Of a DNA stretch of 64,000 nt, positions 44,405 through 52,456 are shown one piece after another. The notes beneath the pieces were generated by a model. It searched no databases, was not told the DNA's origin, and saw only the letters and a list, made by a program, of their open reading frames with translations. The DNA is taken from contig NZ_JAGFJM010000036.1 in the NCBI RefSeq assembly GCF_024102715.1, positions 1 to 64,000 of the forward strand. Direction: 5' to 3'. This DNA comes from Nitrosomonas communis. GTDB taxonomy: Bacteria > Pseudomonadota > Gammaproteobacteria > Burkholderiales > Nitrosomonadaceae. Made by a program: the position numbers and the translations under genes. Position 1 is the first letter of the stretch; each line of letters starts with the position of its first letter.

Positions 44405-45029
44405 GTGCTATTCCAAAAGGTGCAAGGCTGCCCTTGCCAGGGCGAATCAATTCGGGTGCATCTTCTGTCAAATCAATCACGGTTGTCATGTCTGTGCCGC
44501 AGGAACCTGCATCGATCACTAGATCGACCTGATGCTCCAGGCGTTCGCGAATTTCCAGCGCATCGTTCAGCGGGAATTCATCTCCCGGCAGAATCAGCGT
44601 AGAGCTCAATAACGGTTCATCCAATTCTGATAGAAGACCGTGTGCTACCGGATGATCCGGAATACGCAGACCGATGGTCTGACGTTTGGGATGCTGCAAG
44701 CGGCGGGGTACTTCCCGGCTGGCTTTGAGGATGAAGGTGTAGCTGCCAGGTGTGCAAGCCTTGAGCAGACGGTATTGGATATTATCTACCTTGGCATAGT
44801 TGGAAATCTCAGCCAAGTCACGGCATACCAGTGTGAAATGATGTTGCTCATCGACTTGCCGTATGGCCCGTATGCGCTCCATGGCCTCTTTATTGCCGAT
44901 CTGACAACCGAACGCATAGCAGGAGTCTGTCGGATAAACGATGATACCACCCTCATGCAGGATCGCAACGGCTTGCCGCAGCAATCTTGCTTGGGGGTTT
45001 TGTGGGTGAATAGAAAAAAATTGTGCCAT
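44397..45029 (-). CDS. YrdC/Sua5 family protein (YciO-like threonylcarbamoyl-AMP synthase)
   Basis: The 210-residue YrdC-domain protein opens with the KxR/SxN-type nucleotide-binding region: GIIVYPTDSCYAFGCQIGNKEA, then RIRAIRQVDEQHHFTLVCRDL. It ends with PLLSSTLILPGDE and LVIDAGSCGTDMTTVIDLT. YrdC-fold proteins make threonylcarbamoyl-AMP for the t6A modification of tRNA. The YciO subgroup, to which the length and the position in this operon point, has weaker or unproven activity. The KxR motif reads IRQVDEQHH here, which departs from the classical pattern and supports YciO rather than TsaC. The gene lies between the PHP and M50 genes. Confidence 0.88.
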   Translation of the reverse strand: MAQFFSIHPQNPQARLLRQAVAILHEGGIIVYPTDSCYAFGCQIGNKEAMERIRAIRQVDEQHHFTLVCRDLAEISNYAKVDNIQYRLLKACTPGSYTFILKASREVPRRLQHPKRQTIGLRIPDHPVAHGLLSELDEPLLSSTLILPGDEFPLNDALEIRERLEHQVDLVIDAGSCGTDMTTVIDLTEDAPELIRPGKGSLAPFGIAHG

Positions 45030-45103
45030 AATTAATCAAGATCCAGGGTTTTATCGATATTTTTTAATGTGGCGCTAGTTTAATTTAGCGGCTCAATAAT
45101 GAT

Positions 45104-45952
45104 TTAATTTTTTTCAATATTCCAGTCATGCCAGATGGGTTTGCATCCAGCGGGTAATGGCGGTAATTGGCCGAGATCAAAATAACTTTCGCCAGGACCA
45201 TGATAGTCTGAGCCGCATGAAGCTAAAAAATTCAGTCGCTGAGCATGGGTTGCAAACAACTTTACCTGCTCGGCGGTATGAGTGGGTGAGATGATTTCAA
45301 GGCCAGTACCACCGAGCTCGCGAAATTCGTGTAATAGTGCTTCCAGAACGTTCTTGCCCAGTTGGTAGCGCGCTGGATGGGCAATCACTGCCTGACCGCC
45401 ACTCTCGCGTATCCAGCTGACAGCATCATTTAATGTTGCCCATTGGTGCGGGGTATAACCTGGTTTGCCCTTTACCAGATATTTCTTGAATACCGATCTG
45501 ACATCTTTTGCGTATCCTTTTTCAACGAGAAAGCGTGCAAAATGGGTGCGGCCAATCAAACGTCCATCCCCGGCATAAGCATAGGCGCCTTCTAGACTCC
45601 CATGGATGCCGCAACGATCCAGTTCAGCAGCGATGTTACGTGCGCGCCTCATCCGCCCCACTCGAATCCAGGCAAGTCCTCCTTCGAGAGGAGGATATTC
45701 CGGATTGATTCCAAGACCAATGATATGCAAGGTTCTGCCCTGCCACGTGACGGAGATTTCCACCCCATTAATAAGTGTGATATTTTTTTCACGCGCTGCA
45801 ATACGCGCTTCAGCTAATCCCGCTACATCATCGTGATCGGTTAACGCGAGCACATTGACGCCACGTAAGGCTGCGTGTTCTACCAAGCGAGCAGGCGACA
45901 GTAAACCATCTGAAACAGAGGAGTGGCAATGCAGATCAATATTGAGCATCAA
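45104..45952 (-). CDS. PHP-domain phosphoesterase (YciV/TrpH, RNase AM type)
   Basis: The 282-residue PHP protein begins MLNIDLHCHSSVSDG and continues with LALTDHDDVAG, VNGVEISVTW, VIAHPARYQLG and SCGSDYHGP. Together these give the full set of histidine and aspartate ligands for a trinuclear metal site. Close relatives hydrolyse 3',5'-nucleotide bisphosphates and trim RNA 5' ends (RNase AM). Two adjacent ATG codons (45952 and 45949) can start it. It is the first gene of the minus-strand operon continuing with yciO, M50, trpS, scpA and scpB, an order seen in many proteobacteria. Confidence 0.93.
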   Translation of the reverse strand: MMLNIDLHCHSSVSDGLLSPARLVEHAALRGVNVLALTDHDDVAGLAEARIAAREKNITLINGVEISVTWQGRTLHIIGLGINPEYPPLEGGLAWIRVGRMRRARNIAAELDRCGIHGSLEGAYAYAGDGRLIGRTHFARFLVEKGYAKDVRSVFKKYLVKGKPGYTPHQWATLNDAVSWIRESGGQAVIAHPARYQLGKNVLEALLHEFRELGGTGLEIISPTHTAEQVKLFATHAQRLNFLASCGSDYHGPGESYFDLGQLPPLPAGCKPIWHDWNIEKN

Positions 45953-46090
45953 ATAGGGTGCTATACGTAAAGAATAGGTACATCATAACAAATATGCAGC
46001 ATGATAAAAACGTTAAGCGAAAAAGGCTGATATGGTCTAGGGGTTATTCATCAGCTAACTAAATTTTAAATGACATTACAAGGAAAATAT

Positions 46091-47329
46091 ATGAATAAAC
46101 AGACAACTATCTGGCATCACTTGTCTGCCGCGCCGCATCGCAGTTTGTTTCTGGTGGGTGCGTTACAGGGCGTGGTTACCTTGTTATGGTGGACGCTTGA
46201 TCTGATGGGGCGCTACGGCATGGTTGGCAATGCGCCGGCATGGAGCATGGCGCCTATCTGGGCGCATGCTTTTTTGATGGTATATGGGTTTTTCCCGTTT
46301 TTCATATTTGGTTTTTTGTTTACCACCTTTCCTAACTGGATGAATGGTGAAAAGATCAAACCGCATCATTTTCTGGCGACTTGCTTGTTTATGGCCGGAG
46401 GGGTGATCCTGTTCTATATGGGCTTGTTTGCGGGAAAAAGTTTATTGGCAACAGGAATTGTCTTGATGCTGACAGGCTGGGGAATCGCGATTATGGCCTT
46501 GTTGCAAGTGTTGTTTAACACGCAGGCACAGGATAAACGTCATGCGCGGGTGGCCAGTATTGCCTTTATTTTTGGCTGGCTGGGGATGGCAGCTTATCTT
46601 GTATGGTTATTGACCGACCATTGGGTGTTTCTCGATTTTTCACGGCAGGCAGGTATTTGGTTTTTCCTGCTGCCTATCCTCTTGACCGTTTCGCATCGTA
46701 TGATTCCCTTTTTCTCCAGCCGGGTGCTGGAAAATTACGTGATTGTCAGACCCTATGCGCTGCTTTGGCTGATGCTTGCCTGTTCAGCCGGACATGGCCT
46801 GCTGCAGCTTATGGGGATGCCGCAGTATACATGGTGGGTGGATCTGCCACTGGCCGGGTGTGCGCTTTATCTGTCGTGGGCCTGGGGATTGTTGCGCAGC
46901 TTCAGTGTGAGCCTGCTGGCGGTGCTGCATATCTCGTTTGCTTGGCTGAGCGTGGCAATGTTGTTATTTGCGATGCAGAGTCTGATGATGTGGCTGAACG
47001 ATGGTGAGCGTATCTGGTTTGGGCTTGCACCACTTCATGCGTTGGCGATAGGTTATTTCGCCAGCATGGTGCTGGGTATGGCCTCGCGTGTCACGATCGG
47101 GCATTCCGGCCGCCCGCTGGCGCTGGATCATTTCACCTGGTTGTTGTTTCTCGGCTTCCAAACGGCTACTTTATTCAGAATATTGGCTGACATTATTCCG
47201 GTTGCTTCCACGGTTGCGTCAATGCTTTATCTTTTTGCAGCAACGGTATGGCTTATCTGCTTCACTCTCTGGGCAGCGCGTTTTGCGCCTATCTACTGGC
47301 GGCCACGAATAGATGGTAAGCCAGGTTGA
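46091..47329 (+). CDS. nnrS: NnrS family haem/copper membrane protein
   Basis: The 412-residue protein has about twelve hydrophobic segments and family marks such as SAAPHRSLFLVGALQGVVTL, WAHAFLMVYGFFPFFIFGFL, HRMIPFFSSRVL and the late LHALAIGYFASMVLGMASRVT. The histidines in these blocks are candidate haem/copper ligands. NnrS is linked to nitric oxide exposure and denitrification in other bacteria, where it relieves NO stress on iron. The ATG at 46091 is preferred because AAGGAAAA lies just upstream. An ATG 21 bp earlier lacks one. No clear NsrR or FNR site was seen upstream. The role fits an organism that handles reactive nitrogen. Confidence 0.9.
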   Translation: MNKQTTIWHHLSAAPHRSLFLVGALQGVVTLLWWTLDLMGRYGMVGNAPAWSMAPIWAHAFLMVYGFFPFFIFGFLFTTFPNWMNGEKIKPHHFLATCLFMAGGVILFYMGLFAGKSLLATGIVLMLTGWGIAIMALLQVLFNTQAQDKRHARVASIAFIFGWLGMAAYLVWLLTDHWVFLDFSRQAGIWFFLLPILLTVSHRMIPFFSSRVLENYVIVRPYALLWLMLACSAGHGLLQLMGMPQYTWWVDLPLAGCALYLSWAWGLLRSFSVSLLAVLHISFAWLSVAMLLFAMQSLMMWLNDGERIWFGLAPLHALAIGYFASMVLGMASRVTIGHSGRPLALDHFTWLLFLGFQTATLFRILADIIPVASTVASMLYLFAATVWLICFTLWAARFAPIYWRPRIDGKPG

Positions 47330-47347
47330 TAAAGAGAGTCGCGAGTT

Positions 47348-47779
47348 ATGAAGTGGCAACAAGGTGAATTCACGGTGACAGACAAGCGGGAAGATCTGGA
47401 CATGGAAGTGATTTATGGTTTTTTGTGCAAAGAATCTTACTGGGCAAAAAATATTCCTCGAGCAACCGTCGAGAAATCAGTGGAGCATTCGCTTTGTTTT
47501 GGTTTATATCACCATAACAAACAAATTGGCTTTGCCCGGGCTATTTCGGATTGTGCTACCTTTGCCTATCTTGCCGATGTGTTTGTCGTACCAGATTACA
47601 GAGGACAGGGTCTTGGAAAATGGCTGATTGCGTGCATTCTTGCGCATCCAGAGTTGCAGGGGTTGCGCCGCTGGCTGTTGGCCACCCTGGATGCGCATGG
47701 TTTGTATGAACAAAATGGCTTCGTGGTATTACGTTACCCGGAATGGTTCTTGGAAATCCATCATCCTGACATATATTGA
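47348..47779 (+). CDS. GNAT family N-acetyltransferase
   Basis: This 143-residue protein has the GNAT fold: the Gln/Arg acetyl-CoA loop VFVVPDYRGQGLGKWLIACI (R/Q-x-x-G-x-G/A pattern), with FAYLADVFV before it and a final DAHGLYEQNGFVVL strand-helix. Such small single-domain enzymes acetylate amines on metabolites or proteins. The substrate is not predictable. It starts 18 bp after nnrS, so the two are probably co-transcribed. A large stem-loop element follows 40 bp downstream. Confidence 0.88.
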   Translation: MKWQQGEFTVTDKREDLDMEVIYGFLCKESYWAKNIPRATVEKSVEHSLCFGLYHHNKQIGFARAISDCATFAYLADVFVVPDYRGQGLGKWLIACILAHPELQGLRRWLLATLDAHGLYEQNGFVVLRYPEWFLEIHHPDIY

Positions 47780-47818
47780 CGCAAGGATTAAGAGAATGAT
47801 TCGCTGAAAAAATTTTTT

Positions 47819-47882
47819 CTGAGGGTGGTTCAACGATATCAACAGGTGGGGTGGCAAGCCGTTTTGCGGCTTGCGCCCTCAG
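47819..47882 (+). other. Nested intergenic stem-loop between GNAT and psiE genes
   Basis: An outer pair CTGAGGG (47819-47825) / CCCTCAG (47876-47882) encloses an inner perfect 8-bp hairpin GCAAGCCG / CGGCTTGC with a 5-base TTTTG loop (47854-47874). No T tract follows, so it is not a standard intrinsic terminator. It could be a 3' mRNA structure, a leader element for psiE, or a small RNA. Confidence 0.5.
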
Positions 47883-47969
47883 ATAATTGAATCTATGCTC
47901 TGTATATCTTTAATTACTTTGAGAGATGCTGGATATGTCTCTCAAGTTTATGATCAGGATCGATAACAA

Positions 47970-48470
47970 ATGAGTCAAGAAGATGATAGCAGCCCACTGA
48001 TTCTGATGACGAAGGAGAAGAGTCGTCGAACCCTGCTTCATGAAGAACTGCCAAAGGAGCATGAAGATCCTCTGATACGCATTCTGCATCTCGTAATTCG
48101 TGGTGCAGTTAGGGTGCTGGCTATTTTGATGGTTATCATCATTGTATTGGCTGTTGGTGATGTGATATATGTGCTATACCAACGGTTGATTACTCCTCCT
48201 GTTTTCCTGCTAAGTATCAGCGATATGCTGGAGACGTTTGGGGCTTTTCTGGCGATTTTGATCGCAATTGAAATTTTTATTAATATCAGACTTTACCTTG
48301 GTGCGCATGTGCTTCCTGTGCAGCTTGTGATTGCGACTGCGCTTATGGCCATTGCCCGGAAGGTAATTGTGCTGGATTACGAAAAGATCACGCCGGACTA
48401 TATTTTTGCGACTGCTGCAGTAGTATTAGGGTTGGGTGTCACTTACTGGCTGATAACAAAGAAATTATGA
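47970..48470 (+). CDS. psiE: PsiE family phosphate-starvation-inducible membrane protein
   Basis: The 166-residue protein has a polar, charged N-terminus (~1-45) and four membrane segments, including GAVRVLAILMVIIIVLAVGDVIYV and LETFGAFLAILIAIEIFIN. The family's charged loop ARKVIVLDYEKI follows before the last helix. This is the PsiE layout. PsiE was found as a phosphate-starvation-induced gene in E. coli, and its action is not known. No Pho box is evident upstream. It is preceded by the stem-loop at 47819-47882 and a 190-bp gap. Downstream 48471-48647 holds no gene. Confidence 0.88.
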   Translation: MSQEDDSSPLILMTKEKSRRTLLHEELPKEHEDPLIRILHLVIRGAVRVLAILMVIIIVLAVGDVIYVLYQRLITPPVFLLSISDMLETFGAFLAILIAIEIFINIRLYLGAHVLPVQLVIATALMAIARKVIVLDYEKITPDYIFATAAVVLGLGVTYWLITKKL

Positions 48471-48647
48471 CATATTGATCGGGCTAAATGCTTGGCGCGT
48501 TCGTGGCGCCTGCGTCTGGCATTGATGGAGTATGGCAGCTCAGACAACACTTTTGATCTTGTTTCTTCGGATGTTTGCGCAAGAAATTAGGTGATGAAGG
48601 AGATCTTGAGATGACTTGGTCGCAGATTATATTGATGAGAGTAAGCA

Positions 48648-49109
48648 ATGTGGCAATTTAAACTAGCAGAAAGGGTGGGTTGCCGGGTGCTGGCTGCAGC
48701 ACTCCTGCTTTCTTCTGCAGCTTCTGCCGTTGATCAATCGGAGTGTAAGACTTGCTCGCCGTCACAAATGGATCTTAATCAATGTGCGGAAAATCGATTG
48801 AACGAGGTCGATGATGAGCTGAACCGTGTTTACCATGCCATAATCAGCAAATATAAAGAGGATCGCGAGTTTCTTGAGAAGCTCCGTAACGCCCAGCACG
48901 CCTGGTTGATTTTTCGGGATGCAGAACTGGCGGCCAGATTTCCTGCCGGATGCAAGCAATCACAGTATGGATCTATATATCCAATGTGCGCGGCGCATTT
49001 TCTTGCGCAACGCACCCAGGAAAGAATCAGGCAACTACGGGAGTGGCTTGATGGCGTAGAAGAAGGGGACGTGTGTGCGGGTTCTGTACAGATTAAGCAG
49101 GAACATTAA
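48648..49109 (+). CDS. LprI-like (DUF1311) lysozyme-inhibitor family protein, secreted
   Basis: The 153-residue product has a cleavable signal peptide (CRVLAAALLLSSAASA, cleavage near residue 27) and a DUF1311/LprI domain with paired cysteines: SECKTCSPSQMDLNQCAENR, then RNAQHAWLIFRDAELAARF and the final MCAAHFLAQRTQERIRQL. LprI of Mycobacterium inhibits lysozyme, and the family is widespread in Gram-negative periplasms. It sits 25 bp before a GH24 lysozyme gene in the same direction. This suggests an enzyme-inhibitor pair, an inference from neighbourhood only. The start has a weak GAGAG site. Confidence 0.85.
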   Translation: MWQFKLAERVGCRVLAAALLLSSAASAVDQSECKTCSPSQMDLNQCAENRLNEVDDELNRVYHAIISKYKEDREFLEKLRNAQHAWLIFRDAELAARFPAGCKQSQYGSIYPMCAAHFLAQRTQERIRQLREWLDGVEEGDVCAGSVQIKQEH

Positions 49110-49134
49110 GCCATGATTGGTCAGGAGGTGGCCG

Positions 49135-49158
49135 ATGCCAATGCCAATGCCAATGCAA
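49135..49158 (+). repeat. Hexanucleotide repeat (ATGCCA)n at the lysozyme start codon
   Basis: Three ATGCCA units followed by ATGCAA create four alternative in-frame start codons (49135, 49141, 49147, 49153) directly after the ribosome-binding site. Repeat-number change would alter SD spacing without shifting frame. Confidence 0.75.
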
Positions 49159-49629
49159 GTAGATCAAGGTGGAAAGAATTTATTCAAGGAGTGGGAAGGC
49201 CTGGCTACCCATGTGTATTGGGACTCGGGCGGTGTGCCGACGATAGGCATTGGTCATTTGTTGACCAGATCGGAACGCACATCAGGAAAAATCATCATTA
49301 GAGGACAGCCAGTAGACTATCGCAATGGACTTACCGAGCAGCAGTGCTGGGATTTGCTGGATCAAGACTTGGATGATACTGAAAAGATTATCAATGAGGC
49401 AGTAACAGTGCCGCTCAACCAGAATCAGTTTAATGCCTTGGTATCATTTGCCTTTAATGTGGGCGCGGCTGCCTTTCAGAATAGCACGTTGCTTAAATTG
49501 TTGAATCAAGGGCAGTACGATCAGGTGCCTGCACAATTAAGGCGTTGGGTAAAAGATAGCGGAAAAATTGTGCAAGGCCTCGTCAACCGGCGTGATAAAG
49601 AAATCGCTCTGTGGAATACCCCTCTATGA
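49135..49629 (+). CDS. GH24 phage-type lysozyme (endolysin-like)
   Basis: From ATG 49135 the product has 164 residues. It contains the complete GH24 catalytic pattern E-x8-D-x5-T in EGLATHVYWDSGG-VPT near residue 20, followed by IGIGHLL. The typical LTEQQCWDLLDQDL and VPLNQNQFNALVSFAFNVG blocks and the R-x-R-K/D-E end (VNRRDKEIALW) are also present. It would cleave peptidoglycan glycan strands. There is no signal peptide, so export needs a holin-like route, or it acts after lysis. The start is chosen for AGGAGG 6 bases upstream. Four in-frame ATGs lie within a hexanucleotide repeat. No other phage genes are adjacent, so it may be a domesticated prophage remnant. Confidence 0.92.
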   Translation: MPMPMPMQVDQGGKNLFKEWEGLATHVYWDSGGVPTIGIGHLLTRSERTSGKIIIRGQPVDYRNGLTEQQCWDLLDQDLDDTEKIINEAVTVPLNQNQFNALVSFAFNVGAAAFQNSTLLKLLNQGQYDQVPAQLRRWVKDSGKIVQGLVNRRDKEIALWNTPL

Positions 49630-50152
49630 GGGAGTTCATTGCTGTAAGTGCGCATGACGATTTCGCTGAAATGGTTGTGCAAGCGAGAGGTTGGGAAGAA
49701 CTGGGGAAAGTCTGTTTTTTCCGCAGAATTTTAATAGCTATGGCGTGCACAATTTTTCTACCTGGACACTAGCTCATGGTGTCGGCGGTGTTGACCATAA
49801 GCGCTTATATTGCAATGCAATAAATGGGCATTATCTGGGGGTTAGCCGCCAGGGCCCTGAAAGGGAATGGCAGCCGATCTTTTTGTCCAAGCGCAATTGC
49901 CATTGCTTCAGGATGTATTCTGGGGTTGCCGGGGTGTATCCTGATTTCGGTGATGTAAAACTCCTTCTTCCAATTAAGAACATTTGCATGAAAACCGTTT
50001 TTGATATACAAGGATGAGCATGCCAATGAAGTGAAAGCTGCGAGTGGCTTATTGTTACTGTGAGAGGAGATAACAAAAATGTGGCAAATTGTCGCAGAAA
50101 GGATGAAGGGGAATTTTTTAAGCTTGAGGCAATGCGAAAAGGAGAGAATGGT
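49630..50152. other. Gene-poor interval between lysozyme and haloperoxidase-like genes
   Basis: No recognisable gene was found in these 523 bp. An ATGA overlap at 49626 opens a 48-codon frame (MREFIAVSAHDDFAEMVVQA...) that could be translationally coupled to the lysozyme but resembles nothing known. A longer frame at ~49691-50017 has an unusual composition and no ribosome site. AT-rich sequence and a good ribosome site close to 50153 serve the next gene. Confidence 0.4.
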
Positions 50153-51388
50153 ATGCAATACAGGGTTAAATGTCAGCAAATAGTATTTCTGCTTGTTGCT
50201 GTTTGGATAGATATGATTTTGCCCGCGCATGCGGATGCCATAACGGAATGGAATCAACGCGCAGGCAATATCGTAGTCAATGCCAATATCGGGCCGCTAC
50301 CGGCTGAACGGGCACTGGCAATGGTGCATGCAGCAGCCTATGAAGCGGTCAATGCGATTACTCAGCGCTATCCAGTGAGCGATCTGAAGCTGGCAGCAGC
50401 GGCGGGCGCTTCGATAGAGGCTGCGATCGCAGCTGCAAACCATGCGGTCTTGTCAAAACTTGTGCCTTCTCAACAGGCTGCAGTTGAGCATGCTTACCAG
50501 GCCGCGCTGGCAATGATTGCTGATGGATCAGCAAAAAACAAGGGGGTTGTTATAGGCGAGAAAGCAGCCGCAGCGGTGTTGGCGCTGCGCGCAGGAGATG
50601 GAGCTGCTGCGCCAGAAAACTACCGTCCTGCTACGAGCCCGGGTGTGTATGTACCGACCATGATACCGGAAGCGCCGCAGTGGGCGCAGCGTAAGCCTTG
50701 GTTGATGGTGAGTCCTGACCAGTTACGCCCGGCGCCACCTCCTGAACTGGGAAGTGAATTGTGGGCACGCGACTATAATGAGGTTAAGGCGCTTGGCAGT
50801 AGAAATAGCCAACAGCGCACGAGTGAGCAGACAGAAATTGCCCGTTTTTGGGAAGAAGTAATGCCGCCGATTTATCATGGTATCGTGCGCTCGGTGGCAA
50901 ATGTCCCAGGAAGAGAAATTACGCAGAACGCACGCTTATTTGCGGCAGTCACGCAAGCTTCGGATGATGCGCTGATCGCTGTATTCGACGCCAAGTATCA
51001 CTATGGTTTCTGGCGTCCCATGACCGCAATCCGTAATGGTGATATCGATAGCAATGATGCGACGGAAAGAGAAGCATCCTGGCTACCTTTCATTGATACT
51101 CCCATGCATCCCGAATACCCCTGTGCGCATTGCATTGTTTCTGCGGCAGTTGGGACTGTGTTGCAGGCTGAAATTGGCGCTGGCGCTACGCCGTTATTGA
51201 CCACAACCAGCAAGGCAGCAAGTGGCGCAGTCCGCAGCTGGACGGCAGTCGACGATTTCATGCAGGAAGTAATCAATGCCCGCATTTATGATGGCGTGCA
51301 CTATCGTAACTCAGGCATGGTTGGTGCTGCTATGGGCAAGCAGATTGGCAATCTGGCAGTCAAGAAATATCAGCTCACCTCAAGGTGA
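50153..51388 (+). CDS. Vanadium-dependent haloperoxidase/PAP2-like secreted protein
   Basis: From ATG 50153 the 411-residue product has a signal peptide (VFLLVAVWIDMILPAHA, cleavage near residue 27). The all-helical vanadate-binding fold follows. The first binding motif K-x6-R-P is intact in KYHYGFWRP (Lys281, Arg288). The second reads HPEYPCAHC where acid phosphatases have PSGH. The third is ARIYDGVHYRNSG with Arg and His retained. Many haloperoxidase-like proteins of this type are uncharacterised and may be phosphatases. AAGGAGAG precedes the start by 8 bases. Longer upstream starts would hide the signal. The periplasmic location and a neighbouring orphan membrane protein 34 bp downstream suggest an operon. 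Confidence 0.87.
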   Translation: MQYRVKCQQIVFLLVAVWIDMILPAHADAITEWNQRAGNIVVNANIGPLPAERALAMVHAAAYEAVNAITQRYPVSDLKLAAAAGASIEAAIAAANHAVLSKLVPSQQAAVEHAYQAALAMIADGSAKNKGVVIGEKAAAAVLALRAGDGAAAPENYRPATSPGVYVPTMIPEAPQWAQRKPWLMVSPDQLRPAPPPELGSELWARDYNEVKALGSRNSQQRTSEQTEIARFWEEVMPPIYHGIVRSVANVPGREITQNARLFAAVTQASDDALIAVFDAKYHYGFWRPMTAIRNGDIDSNDATEREASWLPFIDTPMHPEYPCAHCIVSAAVGTVLQAEIGAGATPLLTTTSKAASGAVRSWTAVDDFMQEVINARIYDGVHYRNSGMVGAAMGKQIGNLAVKKYQLTSR

Positions 51389-51422
51389 ACAAGGTGGGGC
51401 TAGTATTAGTGCTAGAGGATAA

Positions 51423-52385
51423 ATGCTAAATAGCACGGTGGTGGAAGTTGCAATTGGATTGGTATTTTGCTATGCGTCAGTTGCATTGATCACGAGCTCC
51501 ATTTATGAGTCCATTGCATCTTTTCTCGGTCTTCGCTCAAAGAATTTATTGACTGGGGTTAAGAAACTGCTGAATGCGGGCAATGCCGTTGGTGAGGAGT
51601 TACTTGTAAAAATATATAACCATGCCTTAGTCCATCCAATGGGTAATGGGGCAGTCACATCGCTAGTAGATCTTAAAAATCGTCCTTCCTATATTGATTC
51701 AAATAATTTTTCTCTTGCCTTAATCGATGCAATTCGATCAGCTCCTGGCGATTTTGCTAAGCTCGGTGAGGATATCGATGCTATCGAGGATGAGCAGATT
51801 CGCAAACTGCTTCGCGGCATGTATGATAGGTCTGCCGGTAAAATGGGAAAATTTCAAGCGGAATTGGCTGCCTGGTTCGACGCGGGAATGGATCGAGCGG
51901 CAGGTTCATTTAAACGGCAATCCCAAGTCTGGTGTTTTGCTATTGCCTTTGTACTAGCGGCGATATTGAATATCGATAGTATTCATCTTTTTTCCACGTT
52001 GTGGAAACAGCCGACTTTAGCTGCCCGGATCGCCATGGCGGCGAATTTGCCGTCTGCTGCTTCTGTTGCGGCAGATAGGATGCTTACGGATAATTCGGCT
52101 GCTACTGAGGATAGTAGTCTGATTATTATCGATTCCTTGAAACAATTGGATGAATTACCCATCGGCTGGCAGAATCAAAAATTTTGTACAGCAGAGACCG
52201 GTTGTTCCAGTCTGTTTGAGTTTTATCATTACGACTTAGCTGGTTTGTTGCTGGTTATTTTTGGTTGGCTGATTACTGCATCTGCTGCGCTTTTCGGCGC
52301 ACCATTCTGGTTTGATTTATTGCAGCATTTGACACGTTTACGGGGAACTGGTCCAAGACCAAAATCGACTGTAATGCATGAGTAG
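51423..52385 (+). CDS. Membrane protein of unknown function
   Basis: I do not recognise a named family. The 320-residue protein has an N-terminal membrane segment (VAIGLVFCYASVALITSSIYES). A long soluble helical part (~35-160) ends in the motif ELAAWFDAGMDRAAGSFKRQ. A second membrane segment follows (WCFAIAFVLAAILNIDSIHLF), then a periplasmic loop of about 70 residues, and a final segment (LAGLLLVIFGWLITASAALFGAPFWFDLL). The conserved-looking AAWFDxxMDR...FKR block before the second helix recurs in many bacterial membrane proteins without function. GAGGATAA lies before the ATG. It may be co-transcribed with the haloperoxidase-like gene 34 bp upstream. Confidence 0.78.
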   Translation: MLNSTVVEVAIGLVFCYASVALITSSIYESIASFLGLRSKNLLTGVKKLLNAGNAVGEELLVKIYNHALVHPMGNGAVTSLVDLKNRPSYIDSNNFSLALIDAIRSAPGDFAKLGEDIDAIEDEQIRKLLRGMYDRSAGKMGKFQAELAAWFDAGMDRAAGSFKRQSQVWCFAIAFVLAAILNIDSIHLFSTLWKQPTLAARIAMAANLPSAASVAADRMLTDNSAATEDSSLIIIDSLKQLDELPIGWQNQKFCTAETGCSSLFEFYHYDLAGLLLVIFGWLITASAALFGAPFWFDLLQHLTRLRGTGPRPKSTVMHE

Positions 52386-52456
52386 ATATCAAGCATTCAT
52401 GTGGCTAATAACCAGGGCACATGGAAGCAGTTCTGCAGGGCGATTGTTTATTTTAG

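Noticed and set aside
49691..50017. 108-codon frame between lysozyme and haloperoxidase-like genes
   Set aside because: It has no ribosome site, no recognisable motif and atypical composition. A comparable frame exists on the opposite strand.
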